A stretch of 64,000 nt of DNA from Shewanella baltica (GCF_900456975.1 NZ_UGYM01000002.1:744001-808000); one strand, 5' to 3'; counted from the first letter of the stretch, positions 6,418-15,973 are shown. Notes: generated by a model from the sequence alone, not told the origin. Made by a program: numbers and translations.

Positions 6418-9400
6418 TGTCACCCAAAGCAATAAAAAGTGCCTCTCAGGCAGGTCATTACTTTGAAAAAGACGATTATTACGTTGATGGTTTGTCCCCG
6501 TCTGAATGGTTTGGCGACGGAGCGGAAACACTGGGATTGTCAGGAGACGTAGATAGAGAAACCTTCAAATCTCTTCTGGAGGGACAGCTCCCAGACGGGC
6601 AAAAACTTGGAACTGTAAGAGATGGCGAGTGGAAGCATCAACCTGGAATTGACTTAACGTTTTTAGCACCCAAGAGCGTTTCTATTTTATCCGAGGTCGT
6701 GGGTGATCAGAGACTACTTAGCGCCCACGACAAAGCTGTACAAGCCGTTTTACGCTATATAGAGCAAGAGTATATTGTTACAAGGAACCGCAATCGAGCT
6801 GAAAATACTGTTGAGTATGAGAAAACAGCTTCAATGGTTGCGGCAACTTTTAAGCATACAACCAGCCGCGCTTTTGATCCACTTCTGCATACTCATGTGG
6901 TGGTTATGAATGCGACGCAGCGGGCGGATGGGCTATGGAGATCTATTGAGAACAAGCCCCTTTTCATCGACCAGAAGCACCTTGGCCTTATTTATCGTCA
7001 ATATCTTGCGGAAGAAGTGCAGTCTTTGGGCTACGGTCTTGATCACGAAAAAGGTGGAACTTGGGAAATTGCGTCTATTAGTAAAGAGGTCATTCGCGAG
7101 TTCTCAAAGCGTTCAGAGGCAATAGAGAAAGCTCTGGAGGCTCGTGGGAAAACACGAGATTCAGCGACAGCCGCAGAGAAAGAAACAGCGACTCTTGACA
7201 CTCGGGATCGCAAGGTTCACATGGAGCGTGGAGAGCTTCTTGAAAAGTGGCATGCCGAAATCGGTGAAGACAAACTTAACGATCTGAAGAAGGTTATTCG
7301 ACAATCACAAGCCAATATCCCGACGCTTGAAATGAAAACGGAAGCTCTTCTGGAGCGTGTTAAAGTGGCAAATGAAGCCGTCATGTGGGCGACAGAACAC
7401 CTTGGAGAGCGTGATACATCTTGGACGCACCATGATCTAGTCAAAGAGGCGAGTCGTTATGCCGGATCGCGAGTACTACTTTCTGATGTTAACAATGCGA
7501 TTGATGCTGCAATTGGCAGTGGTCAGCTCATAGATAAGTCGGTTAGAACCTTTGATAAGGTTAGCAAGCGAGAGATTGATGTGCGGGGATATACGTCGAA
7601 AGCGGCCATCGACATCGAGGATGAGGTACTCAAGGAAGAATACCTTGGCCGCGACCGTGTTCAGGCATTATGCAGCCGGGAACAGGCTGCTGCGGCCATT
7701 TCCAATGCTGAGGAGAAGGCCAACGAATTCGGATATGAGTGGAACGCTGACCAACGGAAAGCTACTGAGGGCATTCTGCTCTCCGAGAATCGGATCGTTG
7801 GAGTGCAAGGGTTCGCCGGTACGGCTAAAACTACCTCCGTCCTCCGAACTGTAGCTGAGACAGCGAGGGATATGGGGTATGAGGTTAGGGGGCTTACCCC
7901 TACGAATTCTGCTGGTCAGAGTTTGATTGATGGTGCTGGAATTCAGTCTGGAACAATTCAGTCTTTTCTGGCACAAAACCGCAACGAGTGGGTTCAAGAA
8001 CGGAAAACTCATACCCAGATCGATAAAATTGATAAGCGGTTAGAGCAAATCGAAAAAGCCCTCTCCAATCCGTATGTTGATGAAAAGACGGGGATTCTTA
8101 TTCCCGAGAATTCACCGCTCTATCAGAAACGACTCGACGAACTCCAATATGAAAGATCAGAGTTACAGGGAGAACGTGACGGTCTTGGAAAAATGTTGGA
8201 AAAAACTCCTCAACTTTGGATTGTGGATGAGTCCAGCATGGTAGGCTCCAAGCTAATGCGAGACCTCTTGCAACGTGCGGGGCAATCGGGGGCTAGTGTC
8301 GTATTGACCGGTGATATTCGTCAGCTAGCCTCAGTCGAAGCTGGTGCTGCTTTCAGGCAGCTTCAAAATCACGGGATGGAAACCTATCATCTAGAAGAAA
8401 TCGTTCGACAGACGAACCGAGGTACTCGGGATGCGGTGTATCTCTCCCTTATGAAGAATGCCTCTCACGCTCTCAGTCGATTAGAGGAGAGCGGTAGCAC
8501 GATAAAGGAAATGGTTTCTCGTAAAAAAAACGGAAAAATCGACCATGAGAAAAGCGGTGAAGCCCGCAGACAAGAGCTTGTGACGGACTACATGGCTCTT
8601 GCGCCGCAGGAACGAGCCAAAAGTATTATCCTCGAACCAAGCCGTGAGGGCCGTCGTCGCACGAATGAATTAGTTCGTGAAGCATTAAAGAAAGAAGGCA
8701 CTCTGGGCGAAGAGCTCCGAACTAACCAGCTATCACCAGTCGATGCAACCGAAGCTGAACGGCGTGTGGTGACATCGTATCAAAATGAGCAAATCGTCCG
8801 GTTTGCGCGTAGCTTCAAGCGTGAGGGCATCAAGAAGGGCCTGTATTATCAGGTTGTTGGGCGAGATAATAACGATATCTTGCTTAAGAAGTTCGGGGCC
8901 AATGAGCAGGCTGACCTGATTCGCTTCTCCCCTGAACGCTATGCGGCCAAGAACATCCAGATGTTCAACCTAACTGAAAGTGGTTTGGCCGTTGGTGAGA
9001 CGATCGTCTGGCGTGATAATGATAAGCCGACTGGACGATTGAACAATGACACCGCCACGGTTGAGAAGATAGAAGGCACGAACGTAACTTTCAGACTTTC
9101 AAATGGTAAAACCGGTGAGTTTGACATGTTCAAACTGGCTAATTCCCATTGGGATCACGGTTACGCCATGACTGTTCACTCTGCCCAAGGTAAAACAGCC
9201 CAGAACGTATTTGTGCACGCGGAAACCAACCGGGAAGCTTTATTGAACACAGAACAGTTTTACGTGCAGATATCAAGAGCAAAGGACCGCGTGTATCTAT
9301 ACACCGATTCAAAGGAAGGGTTTGTCCGAGCTGTGGAGCAGCGTTCAGGTCAAAAACAGACGGCTAAGGAAAGCCGTTACCAGTCTCTGGAACCGCTTGA

Positions 9401-9521
9401 CCACTTGATTGATAAGCTATGGCAGCATCCAGAATCAGGACGCTCGTTAGAGCAATTAGCGGATAGGGTTCAAGAACGCGAGAAATCAAGAGGTGACAGA
9501 CAGCACAGTCTAACAAGATGA
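6414..9521 (+). CDS. MobF conjugative relaxase-helicase, TrwC/TraI family (1035 aa)
   Basis: Nicks oriT, stays attached to the 5' end and unwinds the strand for transfer. The N-terminal relaxase domain (about residues 1-300) has clustered tyrosines (Tyr17; Tyr22/Tyr23 in DDYY) and the three metal-binding histidines in FKHTTSRAFDPLLHTH (His148, His159, His161). The helicase part has GFAGTAKTT (Lys472), with Ala where most P-loops have Gly, the Walker B WIVDESSMVG (Asp605), and late motifs MTVHSAQGKT and VQISRAKDRVYLYT of RecD-like SF1 helicases. Start overlaps the previous stop (ATGA); a second ATG is at 6417. Similar in size to R388 TrwC, much shorter than F TraI. Confidence 0.95.
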   Translation: MMSPKAIKSASQAGHYFEKDDYYVDGLSPSEWFGDGAETLGLSGDVDRETFKSLLEGQLPDGQKLGTVRDGEWKHQPGIDLTFLAPKSVSILSEVVGDQRLLSAHDKAVQAVLRYIEQEYIVTRNRNRAENTVEYEKTASMVAATFKHTTSRAFDPLLHTHVVVMNATQRADGLWRSIENKPLFIDQKHLGLIYRQYLAEEVQSLGYGLDHEKGGTWEIASISKEVIREFSKRSEAIEKALEARGKTRDSATAAEKETATLDTRDRKVHMERGELLEKWHAEIGEDKLNDLKKVIRQSQANIPTLEMKTEALLERVKVANEAVMWATEHLGERDTSWTHHDLVKEASRYAGSRVLLSDVNNAIDAAIGSGQLIDKSVRTFDKVSKREIDVRGYTSKAAIDIEDEVLKEEYLGRDRVQALCSREQAAAAISNAEEKANEFGYEWNADQRKATEGILLSENRIVGVQGFAGTAKTTSVLRTVAETARDMGYEVRGLTPTNSAGQSLIDGAGIQSGTIQSFLAQNRNEWVQERKTHTQIDKIDKRLEQIEKALSNPYVDEKTGILIPENSPLYQKRLDELQYERSELQGERDGLGKMLEKTPQLWIVDESSMVGSKLMRDLLQRAGQSGASVVLTGDIRQLASVEAGAAFRQLQNHGMETYHLEEIVRQTNRGTRDAVYLSLMKNASHALSRLEESGSTIKEMVSRKKNGKIDHEKSGEARRQELVTDYMALAPQERAKSIILEPSREGRRRTNELVREALKKEGTLGEELRTNQLSPVDATEAERRVVTSYQNEQIVRFARSFKREGIKKGLYYQVVGRDNNDILLKKFGANEQADLIRFSPERYAAKNIQMFNLTESGLAVGETIVWRDNDKPTGRLNNDTATVEKIEGTNVTFRLSNGKTGEFDMFKLANSHWDHGYAMTVHSAQGKTAQNVFVHAETNREALLNTEQFYVQISRAKDRVYLYTDSKEGFVRAVEQRSGQKQTAKESRYQSLEPLDHLIDKLWQHPESGRSLEQLADRVQEREKSRGDRQHSLTR

Positions 9522-9531
9522 TTGCTGTCTA

Positions 9532-9557
9532 TTGTCCAAATTGGGCAGTTTGGCGTA
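9532..9557 (+). promoter_or_regulatory. Shared 27-bp upstream element, copy 2
   Basis: TTGTCCAAATTGGGCA then GTTTGGCGTA, differing from the other copies only at the end. It lies 11 bases after the relaxase stop and ends 63 bases before the GTG start at 9621. TTGGCG with TTTTAT at 17-bp spacing is a possible promoter. Confidence 0.65.
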
Positions 9558-9620
9558 CTGGCTAGACTGCCCTTTTATTTGAAAATGAAATGGATTCGAA
9601 ACCAAAAGGGAGATCTAAAA

Positions 9621-11144
9621 GTGAAAGTTCTTTTTACGTCAATCGCTGTAATGACTGTATTGGCAGGTTGTTCCGCGACTATGCCAAATATCACCGGCAA
9701 CACTCAGTCAAATATGCCGACTCAAAAAGTAGAAAAAACAGAGCCGAACATCCAGGCGGCACTAGCCGACATGAAACTTGTTGGATTCAAACAGGAAGAT
9801 TTCGGTAGCGAGGAGGCATTCAACTCGGCAGCTAAGATGGTGGCAAATTTAGGTGCCGAGTGGCAAACCTTCAACTTGTGGACAGCGGAGCTGCTAGGTC
9901 AAGAGAATCAAACGCAAGCCTTGGATCGCATTCGCACTGCCAACGATAAGCGACGCCAAGAACAACGGCGATGGAGTTTCTCAAACTTAGATAGCAGTTC
10001 AGATAAAGCTAATATGGCTATGAAGTATGGATTCCATGATTGCTTCAATGATTCTGGCGAATTGCGCTCCGTTGACGACTTCATCAGCTATTATGCGCTT
10101 ACCAACGCTGCCTCTTTCCAAAGCACGGTTGAGATTTATGAGCGTTGTCTAATCAACGGAGGTAGTGAGTGTACGGAGAACGGTCAGGAACTGAGCTTGG
10201 ATAAATTCTTGGTGAACTATAATGAAGCCGCCTCGCAGGAGAAAAAGGAGCAAGCCTTTAATGAATATTACGAATACTGTGCAGTGCGGACTCCAGTTTC
10301 ATCTGTTCAATACACTATCTCGTCTCATGATAATGATGTGATGGGCAGCCTTATTGCGGCAGCTGCGTCGCGAGTTGGTTGGGATAGTGCGCTTAAAATG
10401 TCTCGTGATTTGTTAAACATGCAATCCAGATCAGGAGCAATGAATATGATTGCTGCCAACTTCTATAATTATCAACGAACTGGATACTTTGATGCGTTTG
10501 ATATCAGACCGTTCGCAATTGGGCGCTCCAGTGTCATATCCGTAATGCACGTGGGTGGTATGTGTGCAGCGTTTGGTGCAGGTAATAGCAGCCAGGATAG
10601 TGACATCGAAATTGATGAGCTCGCTATCGCGCTGGGAGCTAAACCTCGTCAAGCGGATGGTGGTTATCACTGCTTGAAATGGACAGATGGTAACTGGAAA
10701 CGTGTTGCTGATTACATTGCTGGCGAAAGCGAGGGTCTTCGTGGGTTTATGTCGGTGTACTCTCCTACATTCAACAGCTATCAGGTGCCCTATTGGAGCT
10801 ATCCCGGTCCGTACCAGCACGACTCAATTATTCAGACTCAGCTCCAGAAAAAAGGAAGTGGTATTGCAAGTTACACAGAGAAAGTCACGGAGCGGGAAAC
10901 CTGCTCCACATATGCGGCAGGCCATTCAGGACTCGCAACTTGGTCTTATCCTGCCTGTGATTACCTAGAAAAGGCAAGCGAGTCAATGAAGGCCAAAGAA
11001 AAAATGATGCAAGCCACAGGTCGGTTTGATGCCTATATATGCAGCAGGTCTGAGGCTGTGAATGGCTATGGCAAACCGGATCTGTCACGTTGTCCCACAG
11101 TCTTTTCTCGTGAACAAGTAGAAGCTGGCGAACACAAACGCTAG
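9621..11144 (+). CDS. Predicted lipoprotein downstream of the relaxase (507 aa)
   Basis: GTG at 9621 behind GGGAG (9609-9613) gives a short lipoprotein signal, MKVLFTSIAVMTVLAGC, with the modified Cys at residue 17; starts further upstream would destroy the signal and run into the shared 27-bp element. The mature part has no recognised domain but contains many Cys residues (for example HDCFND, ERCLINGGSEC, YEYCAV, ETCSTY, YPACDY, AYICSR), which suggests disulfide bonds outside the cytoplasm. It has its own upstream element and a terminator after it, so it is a single-gene unit. A role in surface exclusion or mating-pair contact is possible but only a guess. Confidence 0.75.
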   Translation: MKVLFTSIAVMTVLAGCSATMPNITGNTQSNMPTQKVEKTEPNIQAALADMKLVGFKQEDFGSEEAFNSAAKMVANLGAEWQTFNLWTAELLGQENQTQALDRIRTANDKRRQEQRRWSFSNLDSSSDKANMAMKYGFHDCFNDSGELRSVDDFISYYALTNAASFQSTVEIYERCLINGGSECTENGQELSLDKFLVNYNEAASQEKKEQAFNEYYEYCAVRTPVSSVQYTISSHDNDVMGSLIAAAASRVGWDSALKMSRDLLNMQSRSGAMNMIAANFYNYQRTGYFDAFDIRPFAIGRSSVISVMHVGGMCAAFGAGNSSQDSDIEIDELAIALGAKPRQADGGYHCLKWTDGNWKRVADYIAGESEGLRGFMSVYSPTFNSYQVPYWSYPGPYQHDSIIQTQLQKKGSGIASYTEKVTERETCSTYAAGHSGLATWSYPACDYLEKASESMKAKEKMMQATGRFDAYICSRSEAVNGYGKPDLSRCPTVFSREQVEAGEHKR

Positions 11145-11176
11145 ATCATTGAATTCAATTTCCACACTCTTCGTTT

Positions 11177-11200
11177 AGGGGCTCAGGCCCCTTTCTTTTT
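11177..11200 (+). terminator. Rho-independent terminator after the lipoprotein gene
   Basis: AGGGGC-TCAG-GCCCCT stem followed by TTCTTTTT. It ends exactly where the next shared 27-bp element begins. Confidence 0.85.
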
Positions 11201-11225
11201 GTCCAAATTGGGCACTTTGGCGTGC
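11199..11225 (+). promoter_or_regulatory. Shared 27-bp upstream element, copy 3
   Basis: TTGTCCAAATTGGGCA then CTTTGGCGTGC. It starts in the T-tract of the preceding terminator and ends 64 bases before the ATG at 11290, so it most likely serves the new four-gene unit. Confidence 0.65.
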
Positions 11226-11289
11226 CATCTAATGCTTGCTCACCTGAGAAAATATTAGCTCAAAGAGAGTATAGATAAATGAGGACACT

Positions 11290-11550
11290 ATGGCGGCAGA
11301 TATTCAAGTTAACGGATTAGTACTTCCAATAAATGACGCTCATATTCATCAAAGACGAGGTGTAACCGCTGCAAGAACAGAAGCAGGTGAACCTCTTCAC
11401 TTCACAGTATTAAAGTGCATCGATGGTCGGTACACGAAAACTTATTGTGGACTAGCAAGAGTAGATAATACCGATGACTTTTTGAAGATCATGGAGTGGG
11501 GAGATCATTTCGAACCTATTGCTTCTTGGTATCAAGGGGGCACTCAATGA
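11290..11550 (+). CDS. Small unknown protein (86 aa), first of a four-gene unit
   Basis: Begins MAADIQVNGLVLPIND; a ribosome site GAGGA (11281-11285) lies just before the ATG. No signal peptide, membrane segment or known domain. It overlaps the next gene by ATGA and is preceded by the shared 27-bp element and the terminator of the previous unit, so it heads a new transcript. Function unknown. Confidence 0.65.
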   Translation: MAADIQVNGLVLPINDAHIHQRRGVTAARTEAGEPLHFTVLKCIDGRYTKTYCGLARVDNTDDFLKIMEWGDHFEPIASWYQGGTQ

Positions 11551-11774
11551 TTAATAGTATTTTCAGAAAAATCTTCAGAAGAGAGCTCAAGCCTGATCTG
11601 TACTCTCAACTATCCAACCTTGTGGCTGAAATGCGGACTTATCAGGCTGAGATCGAGCGCTTTCATGCAGGTATAGAGGCGTCAGCTAGCCACTTTGAAC
11701 ACATCATCGAGCCCAATAATTTCATTAGCGCAGAGTGGGTTAATGGAAACCTGCATGTAAAACATCGTCATTAA
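11547..11774 (+). CDS. Small unknown protein (75 aa)
   Basis: ATG at 11547 overlaps the previous stop (ATGA) and follows AAGGGGG (11534-11540), which makes it a better start than one further upstream in frame. The protein begins with a basic segment (FRKIFRRELK) and a helix, and ends with MKHRH-like basic residues (VKHRH). No domain is recognised. It is probably translationally coupled to its neighbour. Confidence 0.65.
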   Translation: MINSIFRKIFRRELKPDLYSQLSNLVAEMRTYQAEIERFHAGIEASASHFEHIIEPNNFISAEWVNGNLHVKHRH

Positions 11775-11786
11775 GAGGTAATTGGA

Positions 11787-12599
11787 ATGGAATTGAACGA
11801 AAAAGCGAAAGTTGCGGCGCTCTATCAAGAACTTAGCAAAGCTGATGGCTCTGACCCCAACAAGTTGGTTGGGCAGCTTGAATCAGCGGCTAAGTCAATT
11901 GTGCAAAGCATGAATAGTCATCCTATTAAAGATAAGCAGATGAAAACCAGCGTTTTTGATCATGTTCATATGAATGAGCAGTATCGGCAGCTATCTGAGC
12001 AGCAGATGAAAATTGTTGATTCTGTCCAGTTGCTAATAAAGCAAGTCGAAAGCATGGGGCACGAGAAACCAACTCAAGATAACTGGCTCTCTAAAACACT
12101 TTCTAACTATCAGCGGGGATATTTAGAGAACGATATTTTTACCGAGGCCGCAGGTGCTTTAGTTTGGATGGCGGCAAAGGCTATTCAGAAAATCTTTTTT
12201 GAGTCAGACAAGACAAAGCAGCAACAATCTGCCCAGGAACTAAAAAAAGATATTGGGAAAATGACAAAAGCTCTAGGTGTTGAGTTGTCACGCCTTCAAC
12301 TAGCCGCCAAAACAGAGCAGCGACATGGGCTTATGTCTGAAGCCATCACTAATGCCAAGCAATTAGAACAAGGTGGTCAACAGAAAGAAGCCGACAGGCT
12401 GATTGTTAGCACCTATAACAAGCTATCCCAGTCCGCTAGAAAAGACTATAGCCAATATCAACCTCAACCAGAACATCATAAAGCCATAGCTCAAGCTCAA
12501 GCGAGAGAGAAAGTGCGTCACTCCGCAATAGAAAACCAAAATCAACTAAGCAACGAGCCCAAAATAGATCGAGACAAAAACAAGTCTATTTCTCGTTAA
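11787..12599 (+). CDS. Unknown helical protein (270 aa)
   Basis: ATG preceded by AGAGG (11773-11777). Predicted almost wholly helical, rich in Gln, Lys, Glu and Ala, with long stretches able to form coiled coil (for example residues ~150-205). No signal peptide; a hydrophobic patch (AAGALVWMAAKAIQKIF, ~125-141) is too short and charged to be a sure membrane segment. The end is hydrophilic and disordered-looking. It lies third in the small-gene unit. A structural or DNA-associated role is conceivable; nothing specific can be assigned. Confidence 0.65.
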   Translation: MELNEKAKVAALYQELSKADGSDPNKLVGQLESAAKSIVQSMNSHPIKDKQMKTSVFDHVHMNEQYRQLSEQQMKIVDSVQLLIKQVESMGHEKPTQDNWLSKTLSNYQRGYLENDIFTEAAGALVWMAAKAIQKIFFESDKTKQQQSAQELKKDIGKMTKALGVELSRLQLAAKTEQRHGLMSEAITNAKQLEQGGQQKEADRLIVSTYNKLSQSARKDYSQYQPQPEHHKAIAQAQAREKVRHSAIENQNQLSNEPKIDRDKNKSISR

Positions 12600-12627
12600 T
12601 TATTTTTAAGCAATTGAGGAAACTGAA

Positions 12628-13017
12628 ATGAAAAAAACAATCTTCATTCTGACTGCTGCATCCCTGTTTTCTTTGGCCGGGTGTGCAACTAAACCAGAAA
12701 TCTGTACCACCTCACTAACTATTTTTAAGATCCCAGCAAGTGATGAGACCATTGATGTTACCTACAAGATCGAACATGGCAAAGATTGCCTTATTACCAT
12801 GGCACTAGGCCCTCAAGGTAATGAGCAGAAATATATGGCTGCTCTTGATGGGGAATCTCGACGTTGCCTGGAGGATGTAACAGGGGAGAGCCAAGCAGGA
12901 TTGCGTCTGGACTTCTCTGATGTTCGTCAAAATAATCCGGTGGTAATTAATTATAAGCAGACTGGACCGAGCCCTTTAGAGGAACTAGTAGCGCTTAAGC
13001 CGGATGAGGCAAAATAA
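12628..13017 (+). CDS. Small predicted lipoprotein (129 aa)
   Basis: MKKTIFILTAASLFSLAGC is a clear lipoprotein signal with the acylated Cys at residue 19; a ribosome site GAGGA (12615-12619) precedes the ATG. The mature ~110 residues contain three more Cys and look like a small beta-rich domain; no family is recognised. Last gene of the unit, followed by a good terminator. With the 507-aa lipoprotein it gives the mobilisation region two envelope lipoproteins, as is common for entry-exclusion or lysis-type genes, but that role is not shown. Confidence 0.7.
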   Translation: MKKTIFILTAASLFSLAGCATKPEICTTSLTIFKIPASDETIDVTYKIEHGKDCLITMALGPQGNEQKYMAALDGESRRCLEDVTGESQAGLRLDFSDVRQNNPVVINYKQTGPSPLEELVALKPDEAK

Positions 13018-13048
13018 GAGTTACCTCAAATTTTAACATTTATAAACA

Positions 13049-13071
13049 AAGGCAGGTTATCTGCCTTTTTT
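13049..13071 (+). terminator. Rho-independent terminator
   Basis: AAGGCAG-GTTAT-CTGCCTT stem followed by a T-tract, 31 bases after the small lipoprotein gene. Ends the four-gene unit. Confidence 0.85.
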
Positions 13072-13666
13072 GCCATCTATAGTGGCTTAAAACTCACCTG
13101 ACTTTGGTGTCTGTTCGAATAAGGATGATTCTAATGGCCATAAATACGGGGATTGCCGTGCCAAAAACACACATTCACCAATGAAAAGATATTCTCATCG
13201 AAAACAACTGAATATACATAGTCCCTTAGTAATTTCAAATTTATCACATTGGAGAAAAACCAAGATCCTAATTCCTGAGCAAATGCCAATTTGACGAATG
13301 GATTTAGAGCTTGAAATCTCATGAGAGATTGGCACTAATTCCGGGGAAAGGTCAGAGTAATTAATACGGACTGCGACATTACGCTGGTAGCAGCCCAAAT
13401 TATTTCTATCAGTGGTGATTTGTCTTTGAGATTAGGGGAATTACATACGCCAAAAAAAGTTACTTTAGGTTTATAACTATCGTCATTGTTAATGAGTGAC
13501 TTGTCTCTCTTTTCGTTCAATTCTATTGACCAATTTTTTCTTTGGGTACAAAGTGTTTATATCTAAATTAACAGCTGAATCGTTAATTTTGTTGCGAGAA
13601 GGAATGTGCGGTTACGACAGAGTATTGCTCCTACCGCGAACTATCAAACATGGAGAGTTAGTCAAT
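13072..13666. other. Non-coding leader of the OLD/helicase operon
   Basis: No supported gene in this 595-bp stretch; short frames on both strands have no ribosome sites or recognisable products. AATTAAC (13566-13572) and GTTAATT (13582-13588) form a 7-bp inverted repeat with a 9-nt spacer about 80 bases before the nuclease gene, a possible operator. The transcript start cannot be fixed by eye. Confidence 0.45.
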
Positions 13667-15973
13667 ATGCACATCGAAACCGTCTGTATTCGTAATTTTC
13701 GGCGACTAAAGAATGTTCGCATCGATCTCGCGTCAGATATATCTATCTTTGTTGGGGCTAATAACAGCGGAAAGACATCAGCAGCGCACGCCCTCCAACT
13801 ATTCACTTCGGCGTCTAAGGACAAATTTTCACTTCACGACTTTAGTGCCGAATGTTGGGAAGCAATCAACTCATTTGGCGAAGGTGTTAGTGGCATCGAG
13901 CTACCAAACATTGCCATCGACATATGGTTTAGCGTAAAACCAGCAGATCTTTATCGAGTAATCGATTTGTTGCCTAGCTTAGAATGGCAAGGCAATTTAG
14001 TCGGGATTCGAGTAGAATTCGCTGCTGTAGACACTCTGTTGTTAAGAAGCAGTTTCCAAGAAGTTCGAAATCGCGCTCGTCAGGCGGTTATTCAAGCTAC
14101 AGTTCAAAATCCTAGTATTACTGGATATGACCCACAACCCCGCACCCTTTGCGACTTTTTATCAGATACCTCAAATAACTATCTGCGAAAAAGTTTTGAG
14201 TTTAATTATTACGTTCTTGACATCGCGCAGCATGACAGCAACCTTGTTGCTTTAGATGGTTACAAACCTCTACAACTGATGCCTGGCAAAGGCCGTAGCG
14301 GCAAAGACGTACTGAATAGTCTCGTCAAAGTAGATTGCTTGCACGCTCAACGCCATCTTTCAGATTCTAATAGCGGTTCTCGCTCTGAGGACTTATCTCG
14401 TTGTTTGAGTCGTTTCTATGAAAGAAACCTCGAGAAACACGGTGAGGATCACGAAGCGCAACGTGCGCTTTACCAATCTGAGACCATGTTAAACGACCAT
14501 CTTGAACGGGTCTTTGGCCCCACACTCGAACAATTAGCTCAACTTGGCTACCCTGGAGTTCACAACCCTCGGCTGTTGATTAAGACAGCTCTGAATCCTG
14601 CTACTATCCTCAGTAGTCACGATGGTGCTCGCGTTCACTACGCTTTAGGCTCCGAGGGTCGTACGGAGGCTACTCTGCCAGACAGGTACAATGGGCTTGG
14701 TTTCAAAAACTTGATCTACATGGTTGTTGAACTTCTTGATGCTCACGCCAGATGGATAGATCTAGAAGAAAACCGTCCTCCGCTCCATTTGATATTTATT
14801 GAGGAGCCAGAAGCACATCTGCATGCTCAGCTGCAACAGGTTTTCATTCGTAAAGTACTGGATATCCTCGCAACCCCCGAAAAAGACATACCGTATTGCA
14901 CCAGCCAGCTTGTGGTCACTACGCATTCGCCACATGTACTCTTCGAACGCGGCTTTAAACCTATCCGTTATTTTCGCCGAACTACCGATGAAGGAGTCCA
15001 ACGTTCTCAGGTTCTCAGCATGAAAGCATTTTATGAGACAGCTAACGATCCGAGCGTTCCATCTGATCGCACTAGAGACTTCCTAGAACGTTATTTAAGA
15101 CTCACTCATTGCGATCTATTCTTCGCGGACGCAGCGATTCTGGTTGAGGGCAATGTCGAGCGATTACTGATGACTCAAATGATCGCTAAAGCCGCACCTA
15201 AGTTGCAGTCAAACTACCTGAGTATCCTTGAAATAGGTGGTGCATTCGGCCATAGATTCAAAGGTCTCATCGACTTCTTAGGCCTTACTACTTTAATAGT
15301 TACCGACATAGACAGCGTCTTCGCTCCTATCGTCAGCGCTGACAACCAACAGGAAGAGGACGCACAACCTGACGACGATGATGCTAATGCAGCTCCCGAT
15401 TTTGATGAAGAATCGGAAGAGGCTGAAGCTGCTCGCCGAGGACGCAAGGCTTGTATGGTCAATGAGGCTGGAGCGCTCACGTCAAATCAAACCTTAGTAA
15501 AATGGCTTCCAGGTCTAAGTTCCATTACCGAATTGCTGGCTGCATCACCCGAACAACGTACTCAACAAAGAGCAGTATCCAGTGATGCATTAGTGCATGT
15601 TGCTTACCAAACTCCGGTTGACGTGACTTGGCGAGGCATAACTGAATCACTAACAGGGAGGACTTTAGAGGAAGCTTTTGCGTTACAAAATCTAGTATGG
15701 TGTCAAGATTTTGAGCGCAAGGATCTTGGATTACGCATAAAAGGGGCTAACAACTTAGACTTGAATGGTATTGCGCAAAGCTTGTATCGCAAAGTTAAGA
15801 ATACCAGTTTCCACAAGACCGACTTTGCCTTAGCTCTATTGGCTCACAATCCGACGGAATGGGTTGTTCCGAATTATATAGCAGAGGGCCTATGCTGGTT
15901 GGAAGATGAGATAGCGCCTCCATCTGATGATGAGGTAGCTCACTTGGCAAACATCGGGGATATTGGCATATGA
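13667..15973 (+). CDS. OLD-family ATPase/TOPRIM nuclease, Gabija GajA-like (768 aa)
   Basis: ATG at 13667 follows GGAGAG (13652-13657) and gives the usual OLD start (MHIETVCIRNFRRLKNVRI). The ABC-type ATPase has Walker A GANNSGKT (30-37), a long insert, Walker B FIEEPEAHLH (Glu379/Glu380) and the switch His in TTHSPH (His420). The C-terminal TOPRIM domain has ILVEG (Glu494) and TDID (Asp547, Asp549), the metal-binding residues of the nuclease, followed by an acidic linker (QEEDAQPDDDD). OLD nucleases next to UvrD-like helicases form class 2, which includes the anti-phage Gabija system. The protein is longer than typical GajA (~580 aa). Overlaps the helicase gene by ATGA. Confidence 0.85.
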   Translation: MHIETVCIRNFRRLKNVRIDLASDISIFVGANNSGKTSAAHALQLFTSASKDKFSLHDFSAECWEAINSFGEGVSGIELPNIAIDIWFSVKPADLYRVIDLLPSLEWQGNLVGIRVEFAAVDTLLLRSSFQEVRNRARQAVIQATVQNPSITGYDPQPRTLCDFLSDTSNNYLRKSFEFNYYVLDIAQHDSNLVALDGYKPLQLMPGKGRSGKDVLNSLVKVDCLHAQRHLSDSNSGSRSEDLSRCLSRFYERNLEKHGEDHEAQRALYQSETMLNDHLERVFGPTLEQLAQLGYPGVHNPRLLIKTALNPATILSSHDGARVHYALGSEGRTEATLPDRYNGLGFKNLIYMVVELLDAHARWIDLEENRPPLHLIFIEEPEAHLHAQLQQVFIRKVLDILATPEKDIPYCTSQLVVTTHSPHVLFERGFKPIRYFRRTTDEGVQRSQVLSMKAFYETANDPSVPSDRTRDFLERYLRLTHCDLFFADAAILVEGNVERLLMTQMIAKAAPKLQSNYLSILEIGGAFGHRFKGLIDFLGLTTLIVTDIDSVFAPIVSADNQQEEDAQPDDDDANAAPDFDEESEEAEAARRGRKACMVNEAGALTSNQTLVKWLPGLSSITELLAASPEQRTQQRAVSSDALVHVAYQTPVDVTWRGITESLTGRTLEEAFALQNLVWCQDFERKDLGLRIKGANNLDLNGIAQSLYRKVKNTSFHKTDFALALLAHNPTEWVVPNYIAEGLCWLEDEIAPPSDDEVAHLANIGDIGI

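Noticed and set aside
9522..9620. ATG at 9522 as start of the 507-aa lipoprotein
   Set aside because: It would put the shared regulatory sequence inside the gene and bury the lipoprotein signal; GTG at 9621 has a good ribosome site.
13131..13520. Short minus-strand frames before the OLD nuclease gene
   Set aside because: Overlapping each other, without ribosome sites or recognisable products.
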